DNA from: Delphinapterus leucas | Lineage: Eukaryota > Chordata > Mammalia > Artiodactyla > Monodontidae | Direction of reading: 5' to 3' | Assembly: GCF_002288925.2 (NCBI RefSeq) | Contig: NW_022098021.1 | Span: 7,227 to 71,226 of the forward strand | Length of the DNA: 64,000 nucleotides | Part shown: positions 48,380 through 59,905 of the stretch, piece after piece | Layout: every line of letters begins with the position of its first letter | Position numbering within the stretch: position 1 is the first letter of the stretch | Notes under the pieces: model-generated | Told to the model about the DNA's origin: nothing | The model's database searches: none | The model's input: the letters and a program-made list of their open reading frames with translations, nothing else | Made by a program: the position numbers and the translations under genes

Positions 48380-48506
48380 ATCGCTCGGCCAGTCACTTCC
48401 CCGTGTACCAGGAGCAGCACCTGCTCAACAGCAACCCTCACTGGGACTTCGGGGCCTTCAGGCACCTCGGCCACCTGGTGCGGGAGACTCACCTCAGCTT
48501 CTCCAG
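48380..48506 (+). CDS. Exon 24: [20 protein letters not shown] segment
   Basis: Acceptor CACTCACCAG, donor CCAG|GTGACC, phase 1 in and 2 out. Encodes [28 protein letters not shown] and LSFSR. Cysteine-free, rich in aromatic and histidine residues. Confidence 0.91.
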
Positions 48507-48704
48507 GTGACCGTAGCTGGGCTGACTGGCGCCTCGAGTGTAGGTCACCGCCTCTTCAGGGATGGGCGACAGGAGGGACGGCTGAGGGCGGGGGGCAGCA
48601 GACCACATGGGAGGGGGTCACAGGCAGCTTCCCTGGACCTCGTTATTCCTGTGCACGGCTCGTGGCCCCCAGACCTGCTCACATTCTGGCCCTTCGCCCC
48701 CCAG

Positions 48705-48916
48705 GTTTGCTCACCAGTTTCTAGATCCGGGCACGTACGTGTTTCGGGACAACGGGCTGCCTGACAGCATCGCCGTGGTGCTGGTGAAGGAGAAGTGGGT
48801 GGCCTGCGACCCGGGCCTGTCCCCCGTGCAGCCCTCGTCACCCTATCAGCTCGCCAGGCACGGCGTCCTCAGGCACCAGGTGCCAAACCTGGGCCCCGAC
48901 TGGGCGGCCATCTCAG
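48705..48916 (+). CDS. Exon 25: PGTYVFRDN segment
   Basis: Acceptor CCCCCCAG, donor TCAG|GTGCTG, phase 2 in and 1 out. Encodes FAHQFLDPGTYVFRDNG, SIAVVLVKEKWVACDPG, SPYQLARHG and PNLGPDWAAISG. PGTY-V/F-F followed by an acidic loop resembles the late strand of cupredoxin folds. This is a resemblance only; a copper-site Cys-His-Met set is not complete here. Confidence 0.92.
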
Positions 48917-49533
48917 GTGCTGACCGCAGAGCAGGCAGAGGAGCCGGGACACGGAGGGGCCGTGGGAGGGCCGGGCTCCAGCCTGTGACGCTGGGCATAG
49001 CCCCGCAGAGACGAGGACAAGCTTGTCCGTGAACTGGGGCTGCCTTTGCCGGGCAAAGGACACTGAATTTCCGTCACTGGGGTTGTCTGTCTCACCCTCC
49101 CTGCTCCCTTCGGTTCTGCGGCCCACCCTGGTGAGCGGGGCCCCTGAGCGGAGGCATCTGGACACACCTGTTCTAGCCTCCTCTGTGGGTCTTCCGCCTT
49201 CCTCCCTCCATCTTCGTGAGCTGGCCGTCTGCGCCGAGCTCCAGGCTGGGCCTGCCCAGGTGGGCGGAGGGGAGGCAGCCCGCCTGGGCATGGGGGCCGG
49301 GCCTGGCCCTGGGTGGCCAGAGGAGGGCAGAGCAGCAGCGTCCCAGGAGGGCCCCCCGGAGGGTGCAGGGTGGAGGAAAACCTCCCGTCGGAGCCCTGAC
49401 AGGGTTAAGTGCCCAGGCAAGAACGAGGGCTATTTTGCAGGGGGCTGTGAGGCGCTAAAGCCCAGAGGCAGCGGGAAGAGGAAGCGGGGAACTGCGTGGT
49501 CTCACAGGCCCACCCCTCTCCCCCACCTTTCAG

Positions 49534-49675
49534 GGGTGCTGCTGGCTGTTGGCTTGGCAACCGTGCTGCTGACGGGCCTGGGCCTTGTGCTAAGACCCTC
49601 CTCACTGGCCCCAGCCTGCCCCGCAAGGGCTCGGGGGCCTCACGCGCCTGCAGAACATGCGCCCCTCGGGGATTG
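49534..49675 (+). CDS. Exon 26: transmembrane helix
   Basis: Acceptor CACCTTTCAG, donor TTG|GTGAGT, phase 1 in and 2 out. Encodes VLLAVGLATVLLTGLGLVL, a single hydrophobic span, then LRPSSLAP and an arginine-containing stretch, consistent with the inside-positive rule for a type I membrane protein. The tail of this exon (PARARGPHAPAEHAPLGDW) is low-complexity, so the donor is less certain than the span. Confidence 0.87.
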
Positions 49676-52135
49676 GTGAGTCCCCTTCCGCCCCGGCTCT
49701 GGCCCCGTGTCTCCTGTGGCGTGTGTGTCTTGCACTGAGGCTGGTGCTTCTTTTCAGCCTTCCGTTCACTAAAGACCTTGGTCCCTGGGGCTCTGAGGAA
49801 GGAGCGGATTCCACGGGGAAAACCACTGCCCAGGGTGCAGGTACCAGCCTCACCTGTCCTCCCCCAACCTGCACCCCAGGTACACGCTCTGGGGAGCAGC
49901 TGGTATTTCCACTGATGGTTTATGACAGTCCGTGCCGGCCGTCTCAGCCTCACAACAAAACCTAGAAGTGGGTGTTTTCCGGGGTTGTTCTGTCCACCTT
50001 TTACAGACAGAGACCAAGGCTCTAGGGGATGTGAGTGGCTTGCCCAGCACCCCCAGGCGGTGAGGCCGGAGAGCGGCCAGAGCTCTCCCATCCCTACCGT
50101 GTGGTCAGGGCTGGGGCCAGGGCAGGGATGAGCACTGCTCTGTAGGATCCCTTTACGGGACGACTCACCTGCCCCGTCAGCTCCTCTTCGCACCTGGAGA
50201 GCTGGGGACTGCCTTGGAGCTCAGGAGGACCTGGGGGACCTGCACCTCCCCCACCCACCTGGCCCCCAGCTCCAGGAAGTGTGTGCAGAGGGGCATGGAG
50301 CGGGGCTCAGCGGAGGAAAGACCCTTCACTGCCCGGGCTGCCTCACCTCCGACGTCGGCGGAGCGGGGAAGGGCCCTGGTCGTGCTCCCTGACCTGGATT
50401 CACGCAGCTCACGTCACCTCCACTGGTTCCTAACTGCGGAGTTGCAGGGGCCCCAGGAAGTGGGTTGGATGCTCAGGGGCCTGGGAGGCAGTGACGTGGG
50501 GGTTACTGGCGCCATCGTCGTGGGATGAGAGCAGCCCTGGGGTCTTGCTGGTCGTGTGAAGCTGAGCACAGGCCTCTTCCCGTGTGCTCACCCACCCAAA
50601 CCGCGGGCGGGCCTGGCCCTGCAGTCCCTGAGCCCCTCGCTTGCAGGCCAGTTGCCGCTTCCCCGCTGAGGGCTCTGGACAGTGACGACAGCGCCCTCCT
50701 GGTGTGGGCAGAGGACTGGCCGGGCCCAGAACCAGTCACCCTCCCCCAGGTCACCCCTCAGGGGTGACCAGCGGGTGGGCTGTGCTGAGTGTGAACCGTG
50801 GACACAGGGAGGGGCTGCATAGAGCGGGACTGAGGCCAGCGCTCTACCCCCCAGGGCAGCCTCCATTCAGCCCAGGGCTGGGCCGGGGCTCACTGCTGGG
50901 GGTCCCGCAGAGGGGTGGGACAGGGTTCTTGTGGACGGAGGACCGGTCCCTTTGGGGGGCGAGGGGGGCAGTGACGGGGCAGATGGGGAGGAAGACCTTG
51001 ACACAGTGGGAGGCCACGGTCGGTCTTCTGGAAAGCTGCCCTCCCACCCCCCTTCCCACCTGACGACTGGTACGCTCGGGGGACAGACCCCACCCTGGAC
51101 GCGGAGAGAGGAAAGAGGCAATGCTGGCCCTGCTTGGCCGGGCCCATGTTTGTTGCTCAGAACGAGAATGCCCCCATCACTGTTCCAGCGTGAACGGGCT
51201 CGCCTTCCCCCCCGTACACACCCCCCGGCCTGGGAAAGGGCGGTGGGTGGTCATTCGGCGTCACACTCACGCTCATCCTGCAGGTGCCGCCCTGGCTGAG
51301 CCCGGCCGGCAGGGGGGCCTCACACCACCTTCCGTCCTCCTTGCTTCAAGACGGCCCCACTGGGGAAGACGTGTCCTTCTAGCAGAGCAGAGTGGGTGTG
51401 AGGGGAACAAGTCGAGGGGTTAAGGCCCTCCCTCGGCCAAGGGGTGTTCCTGCCGGATGTGAGGGAACCCACTCAGGCCCAGCAGCTTCGTGGGGTCACC
51501 CAAATTCAGTCCCCTGGGGTCAGCCTGGGCCACAGCCCTCGGCCTGAAGGAGGGGACCCCACCTCGCCCCAACGAGTGCTTTGCCAGCTCGGCCGTCTGC
51601 CCAACGCGGTGTGGGCCACTGGTCACTGGGAGCAGCTGTCAGCCCGGCCGGCCAGGAGTCCCCGGAACAGCGGGCAGACGGGGCGAGAGCTGCGCAGGGG
51701 AGCTCGGGCCCGTGGTGGGAACTTGGGACAGGAGATGAGCTCATGGAGGAAAGGGGCAGGGGTACACGCACAGCCTGGAGCCTCCTCAGGTGGCTGGCGG
51801 GGCGTCCGGGACGCGGAGACCCACTCTCAGCAGAGCGTGGGGGCAGCGCCCGTTGCCCAGATCTGGTGTGACGTCAAGCCTGGGACAGGCAGAGGCCGCA
51901 GGCCCCGGTCCGTCACGCCCACTCTGAGGAGGGTCTCCCTGAAGCCACCTCCTGTGTCTCGAGGTCTTCCCCTTCCCCTGCTCCAACCAGCCTGAGCCCA
52001 GCCTTTCCTCCCTCCCCCTGAGCGGGCCTCTTCCTGCAGGCAGGCCTCCACCCTCCTCTGCCCCTGCATCTTGCTGGCAAAGGCCCCCCGGGGAGGAGGG
52101 AAGCTGCTGTGCTCAGGGCCCCGTTCATCCCACAG
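49676..52135 (+). other. Intron 26
   Basis: About 2.5 kb, GC-rich, with a MIR remnant near 49985-50047. The phases of exons 26 and 27 match directly, so no exon is needed here, but a symmetric or alternative exon cannot be excluded. Confidence 0.5.
49970..50047 (+). mobile_element. MIR fragment
   Basis: CCACCTTTTACAGACAGAGA, CCAAGGCTCTAGGG and AGTGGCTTGCCCAGC follow the MIR core order. Confidence 0.6.
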
Positions 52136-52322
52136 TCTCGTCCCAAGGCCTCTTCCGGCAGGGAAGCCACTGCCGGCCAAGACCCTGGAGGACTTCAGCA
52201 TCCGGACGCTCTACGACAAGCTTGAGGATCAGAGCCTGCACGTGGCAGCCCAGCTGAGCAAGCACCGGAGCGACGCTCTGGCCTTCTACAGGGGTGCCCA
52301 CCAGCAGCTCCAGGGGCTCCAG
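52136..52322 (+). CDS. Exon 27: cytoplasmic helical segment
   Basis: Acceptor CATCCCACAG, donor CCAG|GTCAGC, phase 2 in and 0 out. Encodes [20 protein letters not shown], then [16 protein letters not shown] and [16 protein letters not shown], amphipathic helices likely to pair. A second AG at 52164-52165 would not keep the phase, so 52136 is preferred. Confidence 0.87.
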
Positions 52323-52456
52323 GTCAGCCCCAACCCCCGACAACCAGGCCCATCATCTCTTCCGCTCAGGAAACAGCCACCCACCCCTTCTGGAAATTGC
52401 CTGAGCTGAGGAGGACGTTCACACCCGAGAGGGTGACGCAGCCCTGGTTCTTCCAG

Positions 52457-52622
52457 GACCTCCTACAGGGCCTCAAAGAAGCCAAGCGGCCAGGCCTGGG
52501 CAGGGCTGGAGACCCGGAGATGGGGGCCAGAGCCGCTGCCAGAGCGCACGCTAGGCAGAGTGAGGACTCATGGGGTAGCCACGCTGCAGCTTCTCCCAGG
52601 GAGCCCCGGCAGCGTCCTCCAG
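52457..52622 (+). CDS. Exon 28: cytoplasmic segment, basic then low-complexity
   Basis: Acceptor TTCTTCCAG, donor CCAG|GTGAGA, phase 0 in and 1 out. Encodes DLLQGLKEAKRPGLGRAGD and an alanine/arginine-rich part ending PREPRQRPPG. The first seven residues continue the helix of exon 27. Confidence 0.83.
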
Positions 52623-52924
52623 GTGAGAGGCAGGTGCCTGCGGCGGGGCCCCGGCAGCAGGTGAAAAGCCGTGATAGCAGCGCTAGCACTGGGTACTGCC
52701 TAACTGCATCTCACTTGTGTCATCCCACTGGGGACGGTGACCGGGCGGTGTCCACCCTGATAGCAGAAGACGGTCCTGGGCACAGGGCCAGGGGAGAGGT
52801 GCTCCCAGGGGGAGACCAGCACACATGGTGGTCTGACGGAGGACAGGAGCCTGCCCCAGCCCTCCTGTGCCCGCTCCCTGGGACCCTACCTTCTCCAGGC
52901 GCTGTCCTCCACAGCCCTCGGTGC

Positions 52925-53065
52925 TGTATAATCACTGGACAAGCATTGCCTCCATTAACTAACCAACTCAATTGTCACAGGAAACCTGTGAGTGGTATTA
53001 TCACATCCCCATTTTATGGATAAGTTAACTGAGGCCTAAAGAGGCTAAAGGACCCCCCCAGCTTC
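52925..53065 (+). mobile_element. MIR element
   Basis: TATAATCACTGGACAAGCA, CACATCCCCATTTTATGG and ACTGAGGCCTAAAGAGGC follow the MIR consensus order for about 140 bp. Confidence 0.7.
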
Positions 53066-53414
53066 ACACAGAGAATGAAGGGCCAGCCCAGAAGCCCGAT
53101 CCCGGCTGCACATGCCTCACACACCTCCTCCACCTCTAGCTAACGGCACAAAGGAACGTGCCCCACCAGAGCCCACGGGCCCACCACTCAGCGCCAGGCT
53201 TCTGCTCCGAGCCCAGCCCCCGTCCCCCACGGAGCTGCCTGGCCCTTTGGGGGAGGTAGGCTGTTCCTCAGTCAAGGTCACTCCCTGGAAAGCGTGAGGG
53301 GGCTGAGGCCCAGGCAGTTGTGCTACTTTTTCCATAAACAGTCCTCATGGTCCCAGCCCTGGGGACAGGACTCAGGGGTCAGGTCAGAGGCGCCAGAAAC
53401 CCTCCCTGGCAGCT

Positions 53415-53709
53415 GCATGTGTGTGCACGTGTGCATGAGCGTGTGGTGTGTGTGAGAGTGTGTGAGTGGTGTGGGGGGGTGCGTATGTGTAGGTGTGTGC
53501 ATGCGTGCATGTGCATGTATGAGTGGTGTGGTGGACGTGTGCGTGTGTGCATGTGCGTGTATGAGTGGTGTGGTGGACGTGTGTGTGTGTGTGTGCATGC
53601 GTGTGCGAGTATGAGTGGTGTGGTGGATGTGTGCGTGTGTGTGCGTGCGTGTGCGAGTATGAGTGGTGTGGTGGATGTGTGCGCGTGTGTGCATGTGTGA
53701 GCGTGTGGC
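53415..53709. repeat. GT-rich minisatellite
   Basis: Alternating purine-pyrimidine text with a superimposed GAGTGGTGTGGTGGAYGTGTG unit at 53521, 53562, 53612 and 53661 (spacings 41, 50 and 49 bp). Frames on both strands stay open through it (CVCACVCEYEW-type and HTHTHTH-type peptides), which are artefacts. Confidence 0.92.
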
Positions 53710-54473
53710 CTGTGGAACCCTGGGGACTGAGCAATGATGTTGAGAGCCTTCCTTGACCTTCCCTCCAAACCACTGCTTCTCAAACTTCTCGTTGGTACAT
53801 CTCTGGTCTGGGACATCCGGCCAAGTGATCCTGAGGAGGACAGAGAACACGCTTTCCTCTGAAGCTTGCCTGAGACCAGGCCGGGGCCATCTTCGTCCCG
53901 GGCACTGACGGGAGCTGGGTTAGAACCTGGTTGCTGCTGCCAACTGAAGCGAGGGGGTTCCACTTTTCCTTTGTGGGGGACAATTTTTCAAAAATAATAT
54001 GTGAGAAGCTTTAGCAAATCAAAAAGGAAAAAGCAGTTAACCAACGCTTTAGCGAAACCCCCATAACCCAGGACGTCTCACTCACTGCCTGGCCCTGGGA
54101 GGCGCGGCCACAGCATGTGCCTGGCGGCCTGGGGACAGATGAGATGCACGACAAAAAGATGAGCGCATCTTTAGACGTTTCTGAGTTTAGAAACAGTAAG
54201 AAACAGAATGAGATGTACAGAAAGGAGGAAGCCATCCAGACTCAAGGCAGCAGGCCACACGCCTCAAGGGCCCGTCCCTGTGTGTGTGTCCAGCCCGGCA
54301 CGGTGACGGCCTAAAGGAAGAGAGGGTGGGACGGGTGCCGGGAGGAGAGAGAAACAGCACGAAGGCGAGGGGCACACACACCAGCCTCCCGAAAGTGGAG
54401 TGAAGTGTCTGGCAGGGTGGCTGCGGTGGGGTGAGGGGATGTCTGAAGCGGTTCTCTGTGTTCTTCCCCCAAG

Positions 54474-54586
54474 GCTGCGCCCCCAGTGCCCCCTACCCGG
54501 GCTGTGAGGAGCTCGACCGAGCCATCGAGGCCCTGGCGGCCGCACTTTCTCAGGCGCGTGGGCAACCAGCTGGGGCCCGGAGAAAG
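54474..54586 (+). CDS. Exon 29: CEELDRAIEALAAAL segment
   Basis: Acceptor CCCCCAAG, donor AAAG|GTGAAC, phase 1 in and 0 out. Encodes CAPSAPYPGCEELDRAIEA, LAAALSQARGQ and a basic end ARRK. Short helix of the cytoplasmic tail. Confidence 0.84.
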
Positions 54587-54644
54587 GTGAACACTGCGGG
54601 GCAAGCGGTCAGCCTGACCCTGTGGAGACTCATTTGGTGCATGG

Positions 54645-54862
54645 GCACACACACACACACACATGCACTCACAGGCATGTACACACAGGCCACAGTCACG
54701 CACACCTGCACATTTACACGCACACATCCAATTCACCACACACTCGTGCCACATACACGTACACATACCCACAGATACACTCACGTGTGCACATACATCA
54801 CACGTACCACACACACACGCACACACTACACCGCACTGATGTCCACACGCTCACACACACCC
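54645..54862. repeat. Imperfect CA repeat
   Basis: ACACACACACAC-type text interrupted by CATGCAC, CAGG and TACAC; complementary in kind to the GT array 1 kb upstream. Confidence 0.9.
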
Positions 54863-56029
54863 AGGCCTCATGCTCAGCAGGTGCCCTGCACTCGGGTCAG
54901 AAACCCAAGAGGCGTGGCCTGTGCTCAAGTTGAGCCCCTGCTCCACCGGGGGCCTCTGTACCTCCTCCAAGAAGTGTGTCTGAGACAATCTCCCCAGTCC
55001 ACTAACTGACCTGGCCCCTCACGGGGAGCTCAGGAGGGAGGCACAGTTCCCAAGTCCTGCCTGAGGGCAGCATGTCTGAGAAAAGGAGGACTCAGAAGGC
55101 CTCTGCTCAGGAGTCCCCACCTGGGCACCCCCAGCGCAGTAGGGCAGAATCCATCACGGCACACGAGTCCCGAGGAGCCTGGGGGCACAGACAAGGGAGG
55201 CCACGACCCTCATCAGGTCTTCACTGATGCCAGGCAGGTGGTTGGGGCCCCCAGGAGCACCTGGCAGTCAGCGGCCAGGCTCCATGGAGACACAGAGTCC
55301 CAAGCTCAGGTCGGCGCACTTGTCCAGGTTGATATAGCAATGATGTCCTGGTCCATTGCTGTTCCCTTCTGGGCCCAGAACTCGAGGAAAGTTACAGGAT
55401 TGTCTGTTCTTCCAAGGCATCTGGTCGGGCTGGCGAACGGCCTCTCTCCGCCTGTCAACAAGACCCTCAACTGGCGAATGACACACTCCTGAAGCCCCAG
55501 CCTCTGCCCCCCCACGAGGAGCACCAAAGCCCAAGGTGGGGCAGGATCGGCACCCTAAGCTCCCTGGCACCAAGATTCTTGTTTTTGCAAAACCAGCACC
55601 TGATTTAGAGCCTCGACCCACTCTAATCCCACTACAAGTCTTCAGGGCTCCCTGCCCGTGGCAACCCCCATTGTCGTAGCCTCCCTCGTTTGCCGAGCGG
55701 TTGCTGGTTTGAGTACCTCATCAGAGCTCGTGTCATTCATTGGGGTTGTTCCCACCCATGGGAATGAGGCCACGTTCACTCAGCTGATCCCAGACTTCAT
55801 ATCCCACCCCTCCTTCTGATTTGCCTTCCTACGGCCCGCACCTCTCTCTCGGTAGAGACCCACAGTCTCTGTCCTTCCTCCAAGTCGAGGAGAGGCTGAG
55901 ATAGTTTGTCCGCTTATGTTGACTTGCTTTCTCTTCATCTGTTCAGACCCCGTGGTCTGCAATTCCCTTCCTCCCCGCCCCACCCCCGTTTACTACCAAT
56001 AAGTGGTAACATCATTGATGGCTTGTGTT

Positions 56030-56150
56030 TACTGATACTGAGATAAGCCCTTTATCTGCTATCTAATCCTCACAACAACCCCACAACAACCCCGTGAGGT
56101 GGATATGATTGCTTATTTTAAAGGTGAGGAAGCTGGGGCTCAGAGACGTT
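56030..56150 (+). mobile_element. MIR element
   Basis: GATAAGCCCTTTATCTGCT, CTAATCCTCACAACAACCCC, GAGGTGGATATGATTGCTT and AGGTGAGGAAGCTGGGGC are in MIR order; good-quality copy. Confidence 0.75.
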
Positions 56151-58289
56151 ATGTTACAGGAAGGAGCTGGGATTTCCGCCCAGGGAGTCTGAATCTCAGA
56201 GCTCACCCTGCCCGGCCCTCCCCTCTGATCCCTCCACCAAAGCTACAATGGTCCTTCCTCCCAGAAATCTCTCTCCTGTTGGTTTCCTGATTTAAGGTGG
56301 CTAGAAAGCTTATACAAATAATTGAAGTCTCCTGCAGGAAAGAAGGGAAGAATCTAGACACTCCTGATAAAATCACAAGGCCTGGGGCCCTTGGAGGGTC
56401 AGGGACTCCAGAAAGAAGAATCACACAAAAGAAAGGCCAGTTAGGAACCTGGAGGCCTGGATTCTAGACTGGACTTTGCCCTGGACACTGTAGATCCTGA
56501 GAAAACATCTTCCAGCCAGTTCCATGAGCTACAACCTGGGGATAACGTCACTCCACAGATGTTTATTGCTGCCTTTGACACAGGGCCGAAAGGGTCAGGA
56601 AGAACCATGGTTATAATAAAAGATTCTAGAGATTTAAAGAAGTCTGTAAGGATCAGGAAGGGTAAGATAGGCTTTCAATGAGGGTGGGTCCCACCAGCTG
56701 GTGTTGGCAAAGGGTCTTCCTAGAGGAGAACAGATGGCGGTGAGAGTGCTCAGGTTAGACTCGTGACCCATCCCCAAGGTCCAGACAGCACAGTCCCTCT
56801 CCCAGGCCTGGAAGGTGACAGCAGAGAGCACTCACTGGGCCACAGGAAGAGAGCACGAGCCAGCTGACGTAGGGAAGGAAAAGACCCATTTCCTCTACCC
56901 ATCTTAGGCTCTCCACGTGGGCAACAAGAGAAAAGCAAGCAGAAGCTCATTCACATGTGCATGGCCCAAGTGTAGGAGCCCTCAGTGCTGAGTAACTTGA
57001 AGGGGTGGCTAGAACTGGGGCCTATATAGCATCTTAACAAAAGAACAGTACATTTTTAGAGAAGTGACAAGATGAAAGAGAAGGACTTTTTGAGTTTCTA
57101 GGATGGCAAATTGTGGGATGGTAAATATATGGGAAAGTCATGGTGGATAGGGCTGGTTTTTATGTAAATTCCTCTGGTGGCATCTCTGGGCTGGTACGGG
57201 TCTAGGGTGCCTCCAGTGATTAACTTGGGAGCTTCCTGGTGGAGAGGGGAGGGGCCCCTTCAAAAGGTAAGTCCTGTTTTTAGGCAAATACGGGAGGCAG
57301 AGAGCTTTTCTTATATCTCAGTTGCCTTCAGCTCAAAATAATCAATATGCCGAGCTGGCTTATGTCAGGGTGAATTCTGCTCCCGGCACTGAGAAGTCAC
57401 CCACCTGCTGGACAGGGAAGGCTGCGTGGGCCCAGTCGTCCAGCTTCAGGGGATCTAAGGGTTTGTCCGTTTCTCCATCACGTTAACATCTCATCTTTCT
57501 CTAAGCTCAGACGTCCCAGGGAGACGTTAAAAGCAGCCAGTGTCTTTTATTCTGGTTGAGGGGGTGTATCACCGGGCAGCAGAGGCCTGAAAGCGTGCCT
57601 CTCCTCCCTCTTATTCCAGCCCCGGGCAGCAACCAGGACCCGGAAGGCTCCCCTGGGGTGACACCAAAGGAGGAGCCGCCGCGAGCCCAGGCCCCGCACA
57701 CAGGCACGGAGCCTTTCCTGAGCTGCAGGTAGGAGCGGGGCAGCCTTGAGCAGGGGCACAGCCAGCTGGTGTGGGGAAGCTGCCTCACCCCCAGCCTGCT
57801 TGTTAGCTGCACCCTCCTGCGACTCTGGGAAACGTAAACCACACACAGGTTGAGGGAAAAGTGCCCGGGAGGGATATTTTGTGGAGAAAGAAATTACAAT
57901 TGGAGAATACTGGTCAAGAAAATCATTCTTTCTGTCAACAAGTGTGCATTGATTTCTACAATATTCACAAGGGCAAGAGGTGGGAGCCTGTGAAGGTTTA
58001 AAAGAATTTTCAAAACAATGGGGGAAAGAATCCAAAAGGGAAGCAACAATAGGTATGATCACATAATAATATAAAACCGCTAGGTCAGAATTTTCCCATT
58101 AGTAGATGCTTTTACTCTTTTGAGAAAACATATGCAAATGGCCCTAAGAGAAAGGAAATACACCCAAGTAAATTATATCAAAACGTTCAAAGAATCAGAA
58201 AAATGTTCATTAAACTACATGCCCTTTTTTATCTACCTAAAACATTTAACCAAAGTACTAAGTAATTGTGAGGAATAAAGAAATAAACA

Positions 58290-58690
58290 CTCCCATATTC
58301 CACTGGCTGAAGGGTACAAAAATTAAACCCTTCTGGAAAGCAGTGTGGTAATTTCTACCAAAAGCTTCTAAAATATTCATTCCATTTGACTCAGTAGCTC
58401 CAATTCTAAGAATCTCTCTGAAGAAATCATTTTTACATACAAGTAAACATGAAGAAACATGTTCATTGCAATTTTTAATGATATAAAAATAGATGGAGGT
58501 GACCTAAATTTCCAATAACATGATTTATCTGAATTATGGTAGATACCTATCATGAAATACTAAAGTGTCTACTGAAAATGATATTATAGAGAATTTTTTG
58601 TGTCTTTAAAGTGAAAGATGAGGATAGAGAATTGCATGTATGGCAGGATTTCATATTTGCCTGTTCTTAAAAAGAGAAAAGGGAACAGCA
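58290..58690 (+). mobile_element. Old L1 3' end fragment
   Basis: CCTTCTGGAAAGCAGTGTGG, TTCCATTTGACTCAGTAGCTC, AGAAACATGTTCATTGCA, GACCTAAATTTCCAATAAC and ATTATGGTAGATACCTATC follow the 3' end of old L1M elements. No open frame remains. Confidence 0.75.
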
Positions 58691-59767
58691 GAGAAAGAGA
58701 GGGAGTGAGGCCAGCTTGGGGGAGAGACACTGAGACAAGAAACCCCCAGATGGAAGAACGATGCCGGGTTGCCAGCTTTTGCCGCAGGGAAACCTCAGGA
58801 GAAAAGAACTGGAGCGCTTGCTGCTCCCATGTCTGGGGGCTCAGCTGATCTGTTCCCGGAGGCCAGGGTCTCGGGCAGCTCGCAGCTCTAGGCGGGGCCT
58901 GCCTGGGGCACTGCAGCGGGGCAGCCGTCACCTGGAGTCTCCCCTCCTCCGGGGCCAGCGGGCCAGCCTGGACGCAGCCTTCTCATGGCCATGGCAGAAC
59001 CACAAAAGGGCTCTGGGGGCGCAGTCTCAGGAATGGCACAGGGTGACTTCTGCCCATCCTAGGGGCCAAAGCAAGCGAGGTGGCAGGGCCCAACGTCCAG
59101 GGGTGAGAAAAAAGCCCACTCCCAGAGGGAGGGCACCACCAAAAAACATGGCAAAGGGCACTGGCTCAGAGAGCGGGCAAAGGACTGGGGCCGTGAGTGG
59201 GTTAGGATGACATTAATGTGCTTGTTTATACGCTTAAATGGTATATTTACTAATATTCTACACCAAACAGGGTTACTGTTTACAATTAGAAAAACGGAAG
59301 TCGGGAGATTTTTTGTTCTGGAATATTTTTACTTTTCGTTGTCTTTTTAATTAAAAGATACTAGGGCAACTCTGATGTGAAAGGAATAGGAATGTGAGGT
59401 AAACATAAGAAATATAATTTTCTGTCAATAAGGTAGCCTCAGAAATCGTTTTTTCCCGCTCACAGCAAGTGACACTGCTCCTCGGGGCGTAGCAAATCCT
59501 GCAGATTCCAGGAGCACTGCTCCCTCCCGTCCCAGGGTGGGGACAGACTGGGAGACGTTTTCTATGGAACAAACACTTTTCCGTTTTCCCTCTTCACGAG
59601 GGTGAAAGAGCAGAGAGCGTGACAGCTCGTGACCCGTGGAGCTACCTGCTATCCAAAATGCACGGTAACTACTTTATCCATCATTCCCACGAACCAAGCC
59701 GTGGTTAGATTTCTTTCTGCCAGATGCACAGGGAGCCTCATCAGTGCCCAGGGGGAGCTGAAAAAGG

Positions 59768-59905
59768 GGTTATTTACTGAGCACCTCCTGTGAGCCAGGC
59801 CCTGGGCTGGTCACCGTCCCAGAGCACACACCCCCAACGGCATCTTGACACAGACCTTCTCCTCGTCCAGTCTTCGGATGTGGAAGATGAGCCTCAGAGA
59901 TGGGC
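59768..59905 (+). mobile_element. MIR element
   Basis: TTATTTACTGAGCACCTCCT, GCCAGGCCCTGGGCTGGT and GGAAGATGAGCCTCAGAG, in MIR order. Confidence 0.7.

Larger units (their letters stand above)
52623..54473 (+). other. Intron 28 with MIR and GT minisatellite
   Basis: Holds a MIR at about 52925-53065 and the GT-rich array at 53415-53709. No exon is seen. Confidence 0.6.
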
